Of a DNA stretch of 64,000 nucleotides, positions 49,045-56,916 are shown one piece after another (within the stretch, counting starts at the first letter, position 1; every line of letters begins with the position of its first letter). The notes beneath the pieces are model-generated. The model did not search any database. It was not told the origin of the DNA and saw only the letters and a program-made list of their open reading frames with translations. The stretch lies in NCBI RefSeq assembly GCF_031458115.1, contig NZ_JAVDXV010000002.1:682001-746000 (forward strand), in the 5' to 3' direction. The stretch is from Pelomonas asaccharophilus_A. GTDB lineage: Bacteria > Pseudomonadota > Gammaproteobacteria > Burkholderiales > Burkholderiaceae_C. Position numbers and translations under genes: made by a program.

Positions 49045-49949
49045 TGGCCGCCGATCTTGAAAGGGCCTTCCGGCTCGAAGTGCTGGCCACTCTTGGCCAC
49101 GCGCCCGAGGTGGTCGAGCCGGGCAAGCTGCAACGCTTCGCAACCCGTGATCGCCGCCACGATGACGCCGGCTGGTGCCTGATGTTCGAGGACCGGCGCG
49201 GCGGCGTGTATGGCTGCTACCGGGCCGGCTTCCAGCGAACCTGGACCGCCCGCGATCGGCGCACACTGACGCCCAGTGAACGGGCCGAGCTTGCGCGCCA
49301 GGTCGAAGCGGCGACAAGGCAACGCCTGACCCTGCAGCGCGAGCGCTGGGCCAAGCACGCGGCACGCAATGCCGAAGTCTGGGCGAGGTGTCTCCCGCTC
49401 ACGCCGGGCGATCCTGTGGCGTCTTACCTGCGCCGACGTGGCTTTGATGGCGTGTGGCCGTTGCCTGCTGCCCTGCGCCTGCATCCCGCCTTGCCGTACT
49501 GGCACGAGGGCGCCTTGTTGGGCGCCTTCCCGGCCATGGTGGCGCCGCTGAGCGGGCCTGACGGTCGCACGGTGGCGCTGCACCGCACCTATCTGACGCC
49601 GGCTGGCCGCAAAGCCGATGTACCCAGCGTGAAGAAGCTCAGCGGCGCATCTGGGCCGCTGGCTGGGGCGGCGATTCGACTGCATGAACCGGCCGGGCGT
49701 TGCATGGGCATCGCCGAAGGCATCGAGACGGCCCTCGCCGCCACCTGCATGACGGGGTTGCCCAGCGTGGCCGCCTATTGCGCGGGCAATCTGGCGGCGT
49801 GGCAATGGCCGGCGAGCCTGCAGCGGCTGGTGATCCTTGCAGACGCGGACAACGCGGGCCGGCAGGCCGCCGACGCGCTACGCCGTCGCGCGCTGGCGGC
49901 TGGATTGCGTGTCGAAGTGATGGCGCCCACGGATGCCGGCGCCGACTAG
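49041..49949 (+). CDS. Toprim primase-like protein with premature amber codon
   Basis: A 302-residue protein. The N-terminal part has the primase-like zinc-finger region ending GVYGCYRAGFQRTW, and the C-terminal part a Toprim domain: GIAEGIETALAATCMTGLPS with acidic catalytic residues, and LVILADADNAGRQAAD with the DXD. It would synthesise primers for the element. The frame ends at TAG (49947-49949); directly after it, codons continue CDVWAARERLQAEAA to a TGA at 49995-49997 that overlaps the next ATG (ATGA). This suggests a TGG-to-TAG change or readthrough. The ATG overlaps the alpA stop. Confidence 0.85.
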   Translation: MMAADLERAFRLEVLATLGHAPEVVEPGKLQRFATRDRRHDDAGWCLMFEDRRGGVYGCYRAGFQRTWTARDRRTLTPSERAELARQVEAATRQRLTLQRERWAKHAARNAEVWARCLPLTPGDPVASYLRRRGFDGVWPLPAALRLHPALPYWHEGALLGAFPAMVAPLSGPDGRTVALHRTYLTPAGRKADVPSVKKLSGASGPLAGAAIRLHEPAGRCMGIAEGIETALAATCMTGLPSVAAYCAGNLAAWQWPASLQRLVILADADNAGRQAADALRRRALAAGLRVEVMAPTDAGAD

Positions 49950-49993
49950 TGCGACGTGTGGGCAGCGCGCGAACGCCTGCAGGCGGAGGCCGC

Positions 49994-51154
49994 ATGAAGC
50001 ACTCTCAGCAAGACTTGGCGCGTGCGGCTGCTCTGGCCGGTGAGCCGGCTGTGCGCCTCATCCGTGGCGATGCCGTGGCCTTGGAGCCCGTGCGCTGGCT
50101 GTGGAACGGCTTCCTGCCGGCTGGCATGTTGACGATCCTGGGCGGTGCGCCAGGGTGCGGCAAGACGACCATTGCTTTGTCGCTGGCGGCCACGATCACC
50201 CGTGGCGGCACCTGGCCTGATGGCACGCGCTGCACTCAGCCCGGCGATGTGCTGGTGTGGAGCGGGGAAGACGGACATTCGGTGATTGCGGCTCGGCTGA
50301 AAGCGGCCGGCGCCGACATGGAGCGGGTTCACTTCATCGACGGCATTACCGGCAGCGAGGGTGAGGCTTTCGACCCGGGCCGCGACATGGATTTGTTGGA
50401 GAAGACTGCAGATGGTTTGCAGGCCCCTCGCTTGTTGATCCTTGACCCCATCGTGTCGGCGGTGGCGGGTGACTCGCACAAGGGCGCGGAGGTGCGCCGC
50501 TCGCTGCAGCCGGTTGTGACCTTGGCGCAGCGGCTGGGCTGCGCGGTGCTGGGCATCACGCATTTCAGCAAAGGCACTTCGGGTCGTGATCCAGTGGAGC
50601 GGGTGACGGGCAGCATCGCGTTCGCAGCGCTGGCGCGGCTGGTGCTGGTGGCGGCGAAGGTGAAGCCAGGGGATGACGGCGATGAGCGGCGCGTGCTGCT
50701 GCGCGCCAAGTCCAACATCGGGGCAGATGACGGCGGTTTTGCCTATGCGCTGGAACGGGCCGAAGTGGCGCCCGACGTTGAGGGGCAGTACGTACGCTGG
50801 TTGGAAGTCCTGACGGGATCGGCGCGCGAGCTGCTGGCGGATGCAGAGGCCGATGGTGCGGATGACGGCGAAGGCGCGGGCGATGCGGCTGCGTGGCTGC
50901 GCGAACTGCTGGCGTGCGGGCCTGTGGCTGTTGCCGACGTGAAGCGCTTTGCGGATGAGGCAGGCTACTCGTGGCGAACGATGCAACGGGCGATGCGCAA
51001 GGCCGGCGCGGAGTCGCGGCGCAACGGGTTCGGCAAGGCTGCCGAGTGGTTCCTCAAGCCCAGTCGCGCCACAGTCACGCCAATGGCGCCACACGCAGGA
51101 ACTGGCGCCACTGGCGCGACTGGTGGCGCGACTGACGATGCGGCGGTGATCTGA
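49994..51154 (+). CDS. RepA-like AAA ATPase / helicase
   Basis: A 386-residue protein with Walker A GGAPGCGKTTIALS near residue 50, Walker B LLILDPIVSAVAGD, and a RecA-like motor core, as in plasmid RepA hexameric helicases and related prophage proteins. It probably unwinds or loads at an origin, with the primase-like protein upstream. The C terminus (AAWLRELLACGPVAVADVKRFADEAGYS) is a winged helix, followed by a low-complexity Gly/Ala/Thr tail. Coupled to the downstream gene by a TGATG overlap. Confidence 0.88.
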   Translation: MKHSQQDLARAAALAGEPAVRLIRGDAVALEPVRWLWNGFLPAGMLTILGGAPGCGKTTIALSLAATITRGGTWPDGTRCTQPGDVLVWSGEDGHSVIAARLKAAGADMERVHFIDGITGSEGEAFDPGRDMDLLEKTADGLQAPRLLILDPIVSAVAGDSHKGAEVRRSLQPVVTLAQRLGCAVLGITHFSKGTSGRDPVERVTGSIAFAALARLVLVAAKVKPGDDGDERRVLLRAKSNIGADDGGFAYALERAEVAPDVEGQYVRWLEVLTGSARELLADAEADGADDGEGAGDAAAWLRELLACGPVAVADVKRFADEAGYSWRTMQRAMRKAGAESRRNGFGKAAEWFLKPSRATVTPMAPHAGTGATGATGGATDDAAVI

Positions 51155-51618
51155 TGGGTGCGCGTGATCTGCTCGATGCAATGAGCGGCGCTGGGCTGAG
51201 CGTGATGGCCGAGGGGGATCAACTGGTGATTCGGCCCGGGTCGAAGGTGACCGACGAGCTGAGGGCTGCGCTGCGGGAGGCCAAGTCGGAACTCTTGGCT
51301 CTGCTGCGCGGTGCGCCTGATTTGCGTCAGCCAGGACAGGCCGCAGCGGCATGTACGGTGGGCGATGCGGCGCGGCAAAGGTACGTGACACGCTTGCTGA
51401 GGTTGCATTGGCCGAAGGCCGAGGCCGAGGCATTTGCGGGCCGCTTGGTGGAGCGGGATCGCTCGGGCGACGAGCGGGTCAGCTGCTTTGAGTGTCGGCA
51501 CTATCGGCCCGGTTCCTGCGGGAACTATCGGCGGGCTGGATTGGGCGCGCGAACTGTCGGCTCGGACTTGGCGGGGTTGTTGCAGCGCTGCAGCGGGTTT
51601 GCGTTGTTTCAGCGGTAG
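51154..51618 (+). CDS. TubC-like N-terminal domain protein with Cys motif
   Basis: A 154-residue protein. Residues about 1-50 (LLDAMSGAGLSVMAEGDQLVIRPGSKVTDELRAALREAK) resemble the TubC docking domain often found in mobile elements; residues about 110-150 contain CFECRHYRPGSCGNYRR and RCSGF, a probable metal site. It may regulate or bridge replication proteins. Translationally coupled to the ATPase gene. Confidence 0.72.
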   Translation: MGARDLLDAMSGAGLSVMAEGDQLVIRPGSKVTDELRAALREAKSELLALLRGAPDLRQPGQAAAACTVGDAARQRYVTRLLRLHWPKAEAEAFAGRLVERDRSGDERVSCFECRHYRPGSCGNYRRAGLGARTVGSDLAGLLQRCSGFALFQR

Positions 51619-52015
51619 GACCGCCTGCAAGGTAGCTGGCGGTACGCATCCTGCCCGTACGTACGGGGACTCGTACGTAAGGGGGCTCGTATGTATGGGG
51701 TCCGTACGGCCGTACGTCACGCGCTCGTGACATCGTATGTACAGCCCGCTCATCTCGCTGACCGGGCCGTCTCAAGTTGCCGCTCACAAAGCAACGCCGG
51801 CTTCAGGCCGATTGCAGCCGCACAAGCCGGGCCGGTGCCCGGCAGCTATCGACCCATAGCAGGCAGACGACCCGACCTATAGAGCAGCCCTGAACCCCAC
51901 GCTCAACGTTCGATGAGCGGGCGGCAACCGGATTGCGCCGCAGTAAGCATCAGGAGCTTGAGAGCACCGTGGCGCAATGCCGTTGCGGGTCCGCTCCATC
52001 AAGGGGACAGCCACA
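51619..52015. repeat. Non-coding region with 16-bp iteron-like repeats
   Basis: CGTACGTACGGGGACT (51656-51671), CGTACGTAAGGGGGCT (51672-51687) and CGTATGTATGGGGTC (51688-51702) are tandem 15-16-base repeats, followed by CGTACGGC and CGTACGTCAC. They could be an origin or a control site for the RepA-like protein encoded upstream. From about 51740 to 52015 I see no gene, terminator or clear promoter. Confidence 0.6.
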
Positions 52016-52537
52016 TTAGCCACCAATCAGCTTGATGCCTGCACCTACTAGCGCAAGCGCGACCCCAACTATCAGCGCCTTACCGTAGTTGTCGTGGAAC
52101 CACTTCCACTTGCTTTGCCGCTCGACGATAGGGGACTTGGTATGAAGTGCCAGGCAAAGGTTCGCGGACGACTCAACGAATGCAGTTACGGTTCCCGAGT
52201 AAATAGATCCTGCAGGACTTCCATCGTCGTGCAATTGCTGACCATGAAGAAGGTTTTGGACACCGGCAAACTGCTTAAGGAGGGTGTACCAACGTGCTCG
52301 GGGGTCTTCGATCAAGAGCAATTTCGATTGATCAGGATCCTTTGCTGAGTAGACCTGCTCAAGAAAGCGACCCGCCACGGCACTGAGCAACTCGAACTCT
52401 TGACGTGCGAGCTGATCTGCACCGCCAGCAATGTGCCAATGCTCGCCAGCAGCACCCCACTGTGCGTCAAGGCGACCGAATTTAAGGCGCGGGGCAAGCG
52501 CGCGGAAGCGTGATTCGAGATCTAACCAGGTTTGCAT
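52016..52537 (-). CDS. Small C-tail-anchored membrane protein
   Basis: A 173-residue protein with a soluble N-terminal domain (WLDLESRFRALAPRLKFGRLDAQWGAAGEHW) and one C-terminal membrane helix (about 153-171, LIVGVALALVGAGIKLIGG). It belongs to no family I can name. It lies nine bases after the AIPR-family gene on the same strand, so the two are co-transcribed and probably act together. Its base composition, like that of its neighbour, is more AT-rich than the chromosome. A membrane-damaging effector or membrane anchor role is possible but unproven. Confidence 0.75.
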   Translation of the reverse strand: MQTWLDLESRFRALAPRLKFGRLDAQWGAAGEHWHIAGGADQLARQEFELLSAVAGRFLEQVYSAKDPDQSKLLLIEDPRARWYTLLKQFAGVQNLLHGQQLHDDGSPAGSIYSGTVTAFVESSANLCLALHTKSPIVERQSKWKWFHDNYGKALIVGVALALVGAGIKLIGG

Positions 52538-52546
52538 GGGTGCGGG

Positions 52547-54247
52547 CTACTTGATCTTCTTTAGCATCTCGTCCAGGACAGTCTGTCGCTTTAGCCGGTC
52601 ACTTGATATATCGCCCATTGATTGAACGATAGCGGCAGCCTTTTTAAACGGCGCTACTGCTGTTGCCCCGTGCTTGGAAAGCGCATCAATTACTTTCTGA
52701 CAGTAGGCGTCCATCTTCTTCGAGTTCAGTTCAGGCATCTTCTCCCCAGCAATGATTACTCGCACGAGCGCCAAGATGTGCCATTTGAACTTGCGCATGT
52801 TTTGTGGAATAGTGCCATTTGAAACGAGCAGGTGAAGTCGGTAGAGAGCGAGCGAGGAACAATAGAAAATGCACTCCTTGTTGCTCTCTGAAAACATCTT
52901 CTCGCCAATCAATTCGTACATCTGTTTCGGGTAGCGATACGCAAGCTCCGGGCGGTGGTAAAACATGGCCGCAACACACTTGGCAGCCGTGTGAACAGAG
53001 AAGACGCGTACAGCGGGAACGTCCCTGCCGATGAACTGACGGTCACGGCGTTCAAAGTACAGGCGCCCATCCTGATCTTCGAACGAATCGAAGTACTGCT
53101 CCACTCGCTTGACAATCGGTCGAAGGGAAAAGAACTGGTTCTCTTCAATCTTGGATTGACTGTTTGTAGCTCGGACTAACTCGGCGAAGACATCTTCATT
53201 TGATGTCTCCACTATCTTTAGATTGACCATGATCCTGTCGCTGAGGATCTTCCGGTTCTCATACAGAACGTTTGACGTTTGGCATCCATTGACAATCTGG
53301 TAGTTCTCAAGGTGCAAGACGTTTCCCTGCACGCGAACGTCTGGACTTACGATTGTTATCCCATTGTTCATCACGGGAAAACGCGTTGAAGCCTTGGCAT
53401 CGTTAAGTGTCTCAGCGATGGAGCGATTGACCGGGTTCTCACTGCCCAAGAAGGATCGAACATTTTCTTCAAAAACTTGGGTTCGAAGGTTGCCGTCATC
53501 ACTCACCAAGAGGTTCTCGACTACGTCTTTGGCGCTCGCAACAACGAGGTAAGCTTCTTCAATTCCAGCGATTTTTGGGAGCGGCGCGTTACTGAAGATC
53601 GGCAATTGGGCCTGAATTCCAGAATAGGTTGAGACCCACAGAGCAGTTAGTTCATCGCGCCCGACGAATCTAACGTCAATAGTCGAGAAGTAGCCAACCG
53701 ACTTCAGTTCACGCTCGAATTTCTTGCGCGCTGCCTCCAGCGCTTCGGGCTCGTTGTACACGCCTGTCGTGACGAATCGAGCTGTTATCGAGGGCTTTCC
53801 GCCCCTGATCTTTGGCACATTCCTAAGGCAAACGTCGTAGATGGAATTCGCGTTATTCTGGACTTCATCATCTACCTCGTAGTCGTCTGCATTAATGAAC
53901 TTCTGAACTGATTCCTTAAATTTCAAGAAATCCCCTAGGTCAAAGGAATCGCTGCGCTTGGCCTGGACGAAAACGATCTCCACATCATGGTTCTTCCGAT
54001 CCGACTTGAAGATGGATTCAGCATCTTCCTCTGAAACGAGAAGTTCTTCGTCAACGATGACGGCTACGCCATCGATGCCATCGTCGGCGTCACCAGTTGT
54101 CACGTCTCCAAGCTCAAAGGTCGTGCTTATCTTCGGTGTTAGCACGGCGTAGTTGACAAACATCTCGAACTGCTCCGCCTCATTCAAATCGGTGAGGCCA
54201 AAACTTTTAGAGAAGTTGTCCAGGTGTGACTTGATGATTCGATGCAT
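52547..54247 (-). CDS. AIPR-family protein with Mrr-like nuclease motif
   Basis: About 566 residues from ATG 54247; a TTG 45 bases upstream gives 581. The N-terminal domain has DDGIDGVAVI with D59 and VFVQAKRSD with Q95/K97, a PD-(D/E)XK-type nuclease layout as in Mrr-like proteins. The central part has the AIPR signature regions RFPVMNNGITIVSPDV and ENYQIVNGCQTSNVLYEN (about 285-325) and NSQSKIEENQFF. AIPR proteins have been linked to abortive infection. The gene is markedly more AT-rich than the chromosome. Downstream, nine bases later, follows a small membrane protein, so a two-gene defence unit is likely. Confidence 0.85.
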   Translation of the reverse strand: MHRIIKSHLDNFSKSFGLTDLNEAEQFEMFVNYAVLTPKISTTFELGDVTTGDADDGIDGVAVIVDEELLVSEEDAESIFKSDRKNHDVEIVFVQAKRSDSFDLGDFLKFKESVQKFINADDYEVDDEVQNNANSIYDVCLRNVPKIRGGKPSITARFVTTGVYNEPEALEAARKKFERELKSVGYFSTIDVRFVGRDELTALWVSTYSGIQAQLPIFSNAPLPKIAGIEEAYLVVASAKDVVENLLVSDDGNLRTQVFEENVRSFLGSENPVNRSIAETLNDAKASTRFPVMNNGITIVSPDVRVQGNVLHLENYQIVNGCQTSNVLYENRKILSDRIMVNLKIVETSNEDVFAELVRATNSQSKIEENQFFSLRPIVKRVEQYFDSFEDQDGRLYFERRDRQFIGRDVPAVRVFSVHTAAKCVAAMFYHRPELAYRYPKQMYELIGEKMFSESNKECIFYCSSLALYRLHLLVSNGTIPQNMRKFKWHILALVRVIIAGEKMPELNSKKMDAYCQKVIDALSKHGATAVAPFKKAAAIVQSMGDISSDRLKRQTVLDEMLKKIK

Positions 54248-54675
54248 ATTTATTGCGATTGTATTTTCAGGTGGCGCGTCGGAAAGTTGCAACTTGGCCG
54301 GGGCTAACTATTCGTTCATTTGGAAATTATCGAAACTTCGGCGATTGCCGCTTAATCAAACTCATGTGATTCACGATAAATCCATGTGCACACAGAGAAT
54401 TCGTGCGCTATGCTGGTTTCCATCGCCGTTAAATTGCTGTGGAAAGCTGCGTTGAACTGCGCGACTGTGCCAGCCTCCCAGGCCTCGCGCAACGGCAGAA
54501 ACGTCGTCCCTCGGCGACGTGGCCCGAATCCATGTCAGGCGGCCAAGGCATGCCTCAACCGTCACCTTGACCCGCCTGTGTTGTCGATTTTTTGGGGGCA
54601 TATCTGGGGGCACAACGTGAATCCGCGAGGCAGATATCCAGTGTTAATGGGCCTTTCGCTCGATCGTTTGATAGA
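54248..54675. other. Non-coding region between the cargo and the element end
   Basis: About 430 bases without a gene. The AT-rich part next to 54247 should carry the promoter of the AIPR gene. It also has arm-type repeats TTGGGGGCAT (54592-54601) and CTGGGGGCAC (54604-54613), matching those at the left end. No other feature was identified. Confidence 0.7.
54592..54613. promoter_or_regulatory. Right-end arm-type repeats
   Basis: TTGGGGGCAT and CTGGGGGCAC are two direct copies of the left-end repeats, separated by two bases. Integrases of this class bind such sites at both ends of their element. Confidence 0.6.
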
Positions 54676-54690
54676 CCCCGGCACCATCCA
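54676..54690 (+). other. Candidate attR
   Basis: CCCCGGCACCATCCA resembles the ssrA 3' end (CCCCGGCTCCACCATTCA) with a three-base deletion and one other change. The sequence after it, AAACAAAAGG, may be the original continuation downstream of ssrA. Imperfect, hence moderate confidence. Confidence 0.5.
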
Positions 54691-54695
54691 AAACA

Positions 54696-54727
54696 AAAGG
54701 CCCGTGTCGATGACACGGGCCTTTTTC
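54696..54727. terminator. Bidirectional terminator beside lexA
   Basis: AAAGGCCCGTGTC (54696-54708) pairs perfectly with GACACGGGCCTTT (54712-54724) over 13 bases with a three-base loop. T-rich tails occur on both sides, so it can end lexA on the minus strand and, before insertion, probably ended ssrA on the plus strand. Confidence 0.9.
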
Positions 54728-54765
54728 ATTTCAAGCGGATCAGGGGAACTGTGCCCCGTCTGTGA

Positions 54766-55437
54766 TCAGTTGAACACTTGTCCGCGGATCAGGCCCACGG
54801 CCAGCCCTTCGATGCTGAACTCACCACTGTGCTCGGTGACGACGATGGGCTCGAAGTCTGGGTTCTCGGGCAGCAGCCGGATGCCGTCGGGCCCGCGCTG
54901 GAAGCGCTTCACGGTGACCTCCTCGCCGACACGGGCGACGACGATCTGGCCATTGCGAGCCTCGCGGGCCGTCTGCACGGCCAGCAGGTCGCCGTCGAGG
55001 ATGCCGATGTCCTTCATGCTCATGCCCTTGACCTTCAGCAGGTAGTCGGGCTTCTTGGCGAACAGGCTGGGCTCGACGGTGTAGGTCTGCTCCACATGCT
55101 CCTGTGCCAGGATGGGGGCACCGGCGGCGACGCGGCCGATCAGGGGCAGCGTGAGCTGGGCGAGGTTGGGGATGGGCAGGCTGAACTGGCGCGCGCGGTT
55201 GACGGCGCTGAGGGTGTCGGACTTCAGCCGGATGCCGCGGGACGTGCCGCCCACGAGCTCCAGCATGCCTTTGCGGGCCAGTGCCTGCAGATGCTCCTCG
55301 GCCGCATTGGCGGACTTGAAGCCCAGTTCGGCGGCGATCTCGGCCCGGGTGGGCGGGGCGCCGGTGCTCTCGATCGCGTTGCGGACCAGGTCGAAGATCT
55401 GCTGCTGGCGGGCGGTAAGCTTGGGTTGGTCTTGCAC
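54766..55437 (-). CDS. lexA: LexA SOS repressor
   Basis: A 223-residue repressor: DNA-binding winged helix (1-70, with GAPPTRAEIAAELGFKSANAAEEHLQAL), cleavage bond A105-G106 in GRVAAGAPI, catalytic S140 in KGMSMKD and K177 in EVTVKRF. It represses DNA-damage genes until RecA-stimulated self-cleavage. The start is GTG, with AAAAGG about eight bases before. Two LexA boxes lie upstream, so it is autoregulated. Confidence 0.97.
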   Translation of the reverse strand: MQDQPKLTARQQQIFDLVRNAIESTGAPPTRAEIAAELGFKSANAAEEHLQALARKGMLELVGGTSRGIRLKSDTLSAVNRARQFSLPIPNLAQLTLPLIGRVAAGAPILAQEHVEQTYTVEPSLFAKKPDYLLKVKGMSMKDIGILDGDLLAVQTAREARNGQIVVARVGEEVTVKRFQRGPDGIRLLPENPDFEPIVVTEHSGEFSIEGLAVGLIRGQVFN

Positions 55438-55457
55438 GGTCGGCCTTTTGGGATGCG

Positions 55458-55492
55458 CTGGTTGTGTATCCAGTATCTGTATTTTTATCCAG
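55458..55492. promoter_or_regulatory. Two LexA boxes between lexA and the asparaginase gene
   Basis: CTGGTTGTGTATCCAG (55458-55473) and CTGTATTTTTATCCAG (55477-55492) both have the CTG-N10-CAG layout of the SOS box. They are spaced by three bases, as in other doubly controlled lexA promoters. The second lies 10 bases before the asparaginase start. Confidence 0.85.
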
Positions 55493-55502
55493 GAATCGGA
55501 AA

Positions 55503-56438
55503 TTGCAAACCCTTGAGCCCTTGATCGTCATTCTTGGCACCGGCGGCACCATCGCCGGCACGGCGCAAAGCGCCAGTGATGGCGTGGGCTACACGGCGGC
55601 GCAGCTGCGCATCGAGGACCTGCTGGCGGCCGTGCCGGCGTTGCAGGGGCGACGGCTGGAGGCGCGGCAGGTCGCGCAGCTGGACAGCAAGGACATGGAC
55701 TTCGAGACCTGGCAGCGGCTGGCTGCGGCTGTGCAGCAGCAGCTGGATCGCCCCGACGTGGCGGGCGTTGTCGTCACGCACGGTACGGATACGCTGGAGG
55801 AAACCTCCTACTTCCTGCACCGCGTGCTGGCGCCGACCAAGCCGGTGGTGTTGACGGCGGCGATGCGGCCTGCCACGGCGCTGGTGCCCGACGGGCCGCA
55901 GAACCTGTTCGATGCCGTGCAGGTGGCGGCCGAGCCGGGAGCGGCCGGTGTGGTCGTGGCGTTCGCGGGCCGCGTGCACGACGCCACGCAGGTGCGCAAG
56001 ACGCACAGCTACCGCGTGGACACGTTCGAGTCGGTTGATGGCGCGCTGGTCGCCCGTGTGGAGGAGGGCGTCGTGCGGCAACTGGGGCGCTGGCCCGTGG
56101 CTGAGGCGCTGGGGCTGGGCCGCATCGCGGCGGTTGCCGGCAGTTGGCCCAGGGTGGACATCGTCCTGAACCATGCCGGCGCCGACGGCCGCATCGTGCG
56201 GGCGTTGCTGAATGAAGGCGTCGACGGCATCGTGGCCGCCGGCACCGGCAACGGCACGCTGGGCAAGGATCTTGACGCCGCGCTGCGCGAGGCGGAGAGG
56301 CGCGGCGTGAAGGTGGTGCGCAGCACGCGCTGCGACGCAGGCCCGGTCATGGACATGCCGGGCCTGCTGCCCAGCGCCGGAGCGCTGAGCCCGGTCAAGG
56401 CCAGGGTCGAGCTGCTGCTGGACCTGCTGGCGCGCTGA
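55503..56438 (+). CDS. Type-I/II asparaginase
   Basis: A 311-residue enzyme: GTGGTIAGTA with nucleophile Thr16, VVTHGTDTLEETSYFL with the second catalytic Thr/Asp, and AMRPATALVPDGPQNL in between, all typical of L-asparaginases. It hydrolyses asparagine to aspartate and ammonia; no signal peptide is seen, so cytoplasmic. The TTG start was chosen for AGGA about eight bases before it; an upstream GTG at 55464 would place both SOS boxes inside the gene. Divergent from lexA. Confidence 0.85.
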   Translation: MQTLEPLIVILGTGGTIAGTAQSASDGVGYTAAQLRIEDLLAAVPALQGRRLEARQVAQLDSKDMDFETWQRLAAAVQQQLDRPDVAGVVVTHGTDTLEETSYFLHRVLAPTKPVVLTAAMRPATALVPDGPQNLFDAVQVAAEPGAAGVVVAFAGRVHDATQVRKTHSYRVDTFESVDGALVARVEEGVVRQLGRWPVAEALGLGRIAAVAGSWPRVDIVLNHAGADGRIVRALLNEGVDGIVAAGTGNGTLGKDLDAALREAERRGVKVVRSTRCDAGPVMDMPGLLPSAGALSPVKARVELLLDLLAR

Positions 56439-56444
56439 CAGTTC

Positions 56445-56879
56445 TTAGACGATGGTTAGCGTCACATCCACATTGCCGCGGGTGGCGTTGGAGTAGGGGC
56501 AGACCTCGTGGGCAGTGGCAACCAGCGCTTCCAGCGCGGCGCGATCCATGCCGGGCACCGAGATCTTCATGTCGACCTGGATGCCGAAGGCGCCCGGCTT
56601 GTTGGCGTGCGGGCCGATGGCCACGTCGCTGGTGATGGAGACCTCGGCGGGCAGGGCGATCTTCTGCTTGCCGGCGACGGCCTTCATCGCGCCGATGAAG
56701 CAGGCGCTGTAGCCGGCCGCGAACAGCTGCTCGGGGTTGGTGCCGGGGCCGCCCGCGCCGCCCAGTTCCTTGGGCGTGGACAGCGTCACGTCGATGGCGC
56801 CGTCGGACGACTTGGCGGTGCCGGCGCGGCCACCGGTGGCAGTGGCGGTGGCGGTGTAGAGGGCTTTCTCGATGGCCAT
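56445..56879 (-). CDS. ohr: Organic hydroperoxide resistance protein Ohr
   Basis: A 144-residue OsmC-fold peroxidase with the two catalytic cysteines C60 in AGYSACFIGAM and C127 in HEVCPYSNATRGN. It reduces organic hydroperoxides with dihydrolipoamide. It lies 37 bases downstream of ohrR on the same strand, and converges with the asparaginase gene. Confidence 0.95.
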   Translation of the reverse strand: MAIEKALYTATATATGGRAGTAKSSDGAIDVTLSTPKELGGAGGPGTNPEQLFAAGYSACFIGAMKAVAGKQKIALPAEVSITSDVAIGPHANKPGAFGIQVDMKISVPGMDRAALEALVATAHEVCPYSNATRGNVDVTLTIV

Positions 56880-56916
56880 GTGAGGCTCCTTGGTGGGTGG
56901 TGGTTGGGGACAGGGA

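Larger units (their letters stand above)
46177..54690 (+). mobile_element. Integrated element in the 3' end of ssrA
   Basis: The element runs from the ssrA 3' end to an imperfect copy of it, CCCCGGCACCATCCA (54676-54690) against CCCCGGCTCCACCATTCA (46177-46194), a difference of three bases. It encodes an integrase next to attL, an AlpA-like regulator, a primase-like and a RepA-like protein, an unknown pair and a cargo module. Arm-type repeats TTGGGGGCA/CTGGGGGCA lie at both ends. It is about 8.5 kb and has no conjugation, portal or capsid genes, so it looks like a small integrative or satellite-like element. The right boundary is inferred. Confidence 0.75.

Noticed and set aside
51656..51720. 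Second CRISPR-like array
   Set aside because: Tandem 15-16-base repeats without spacers; iteron-like instead.
54386..54765. Possible short gene between the element end and lexA
   Set aside because: Translations lack family features, and the open frame mostly continues antisense to lexA.
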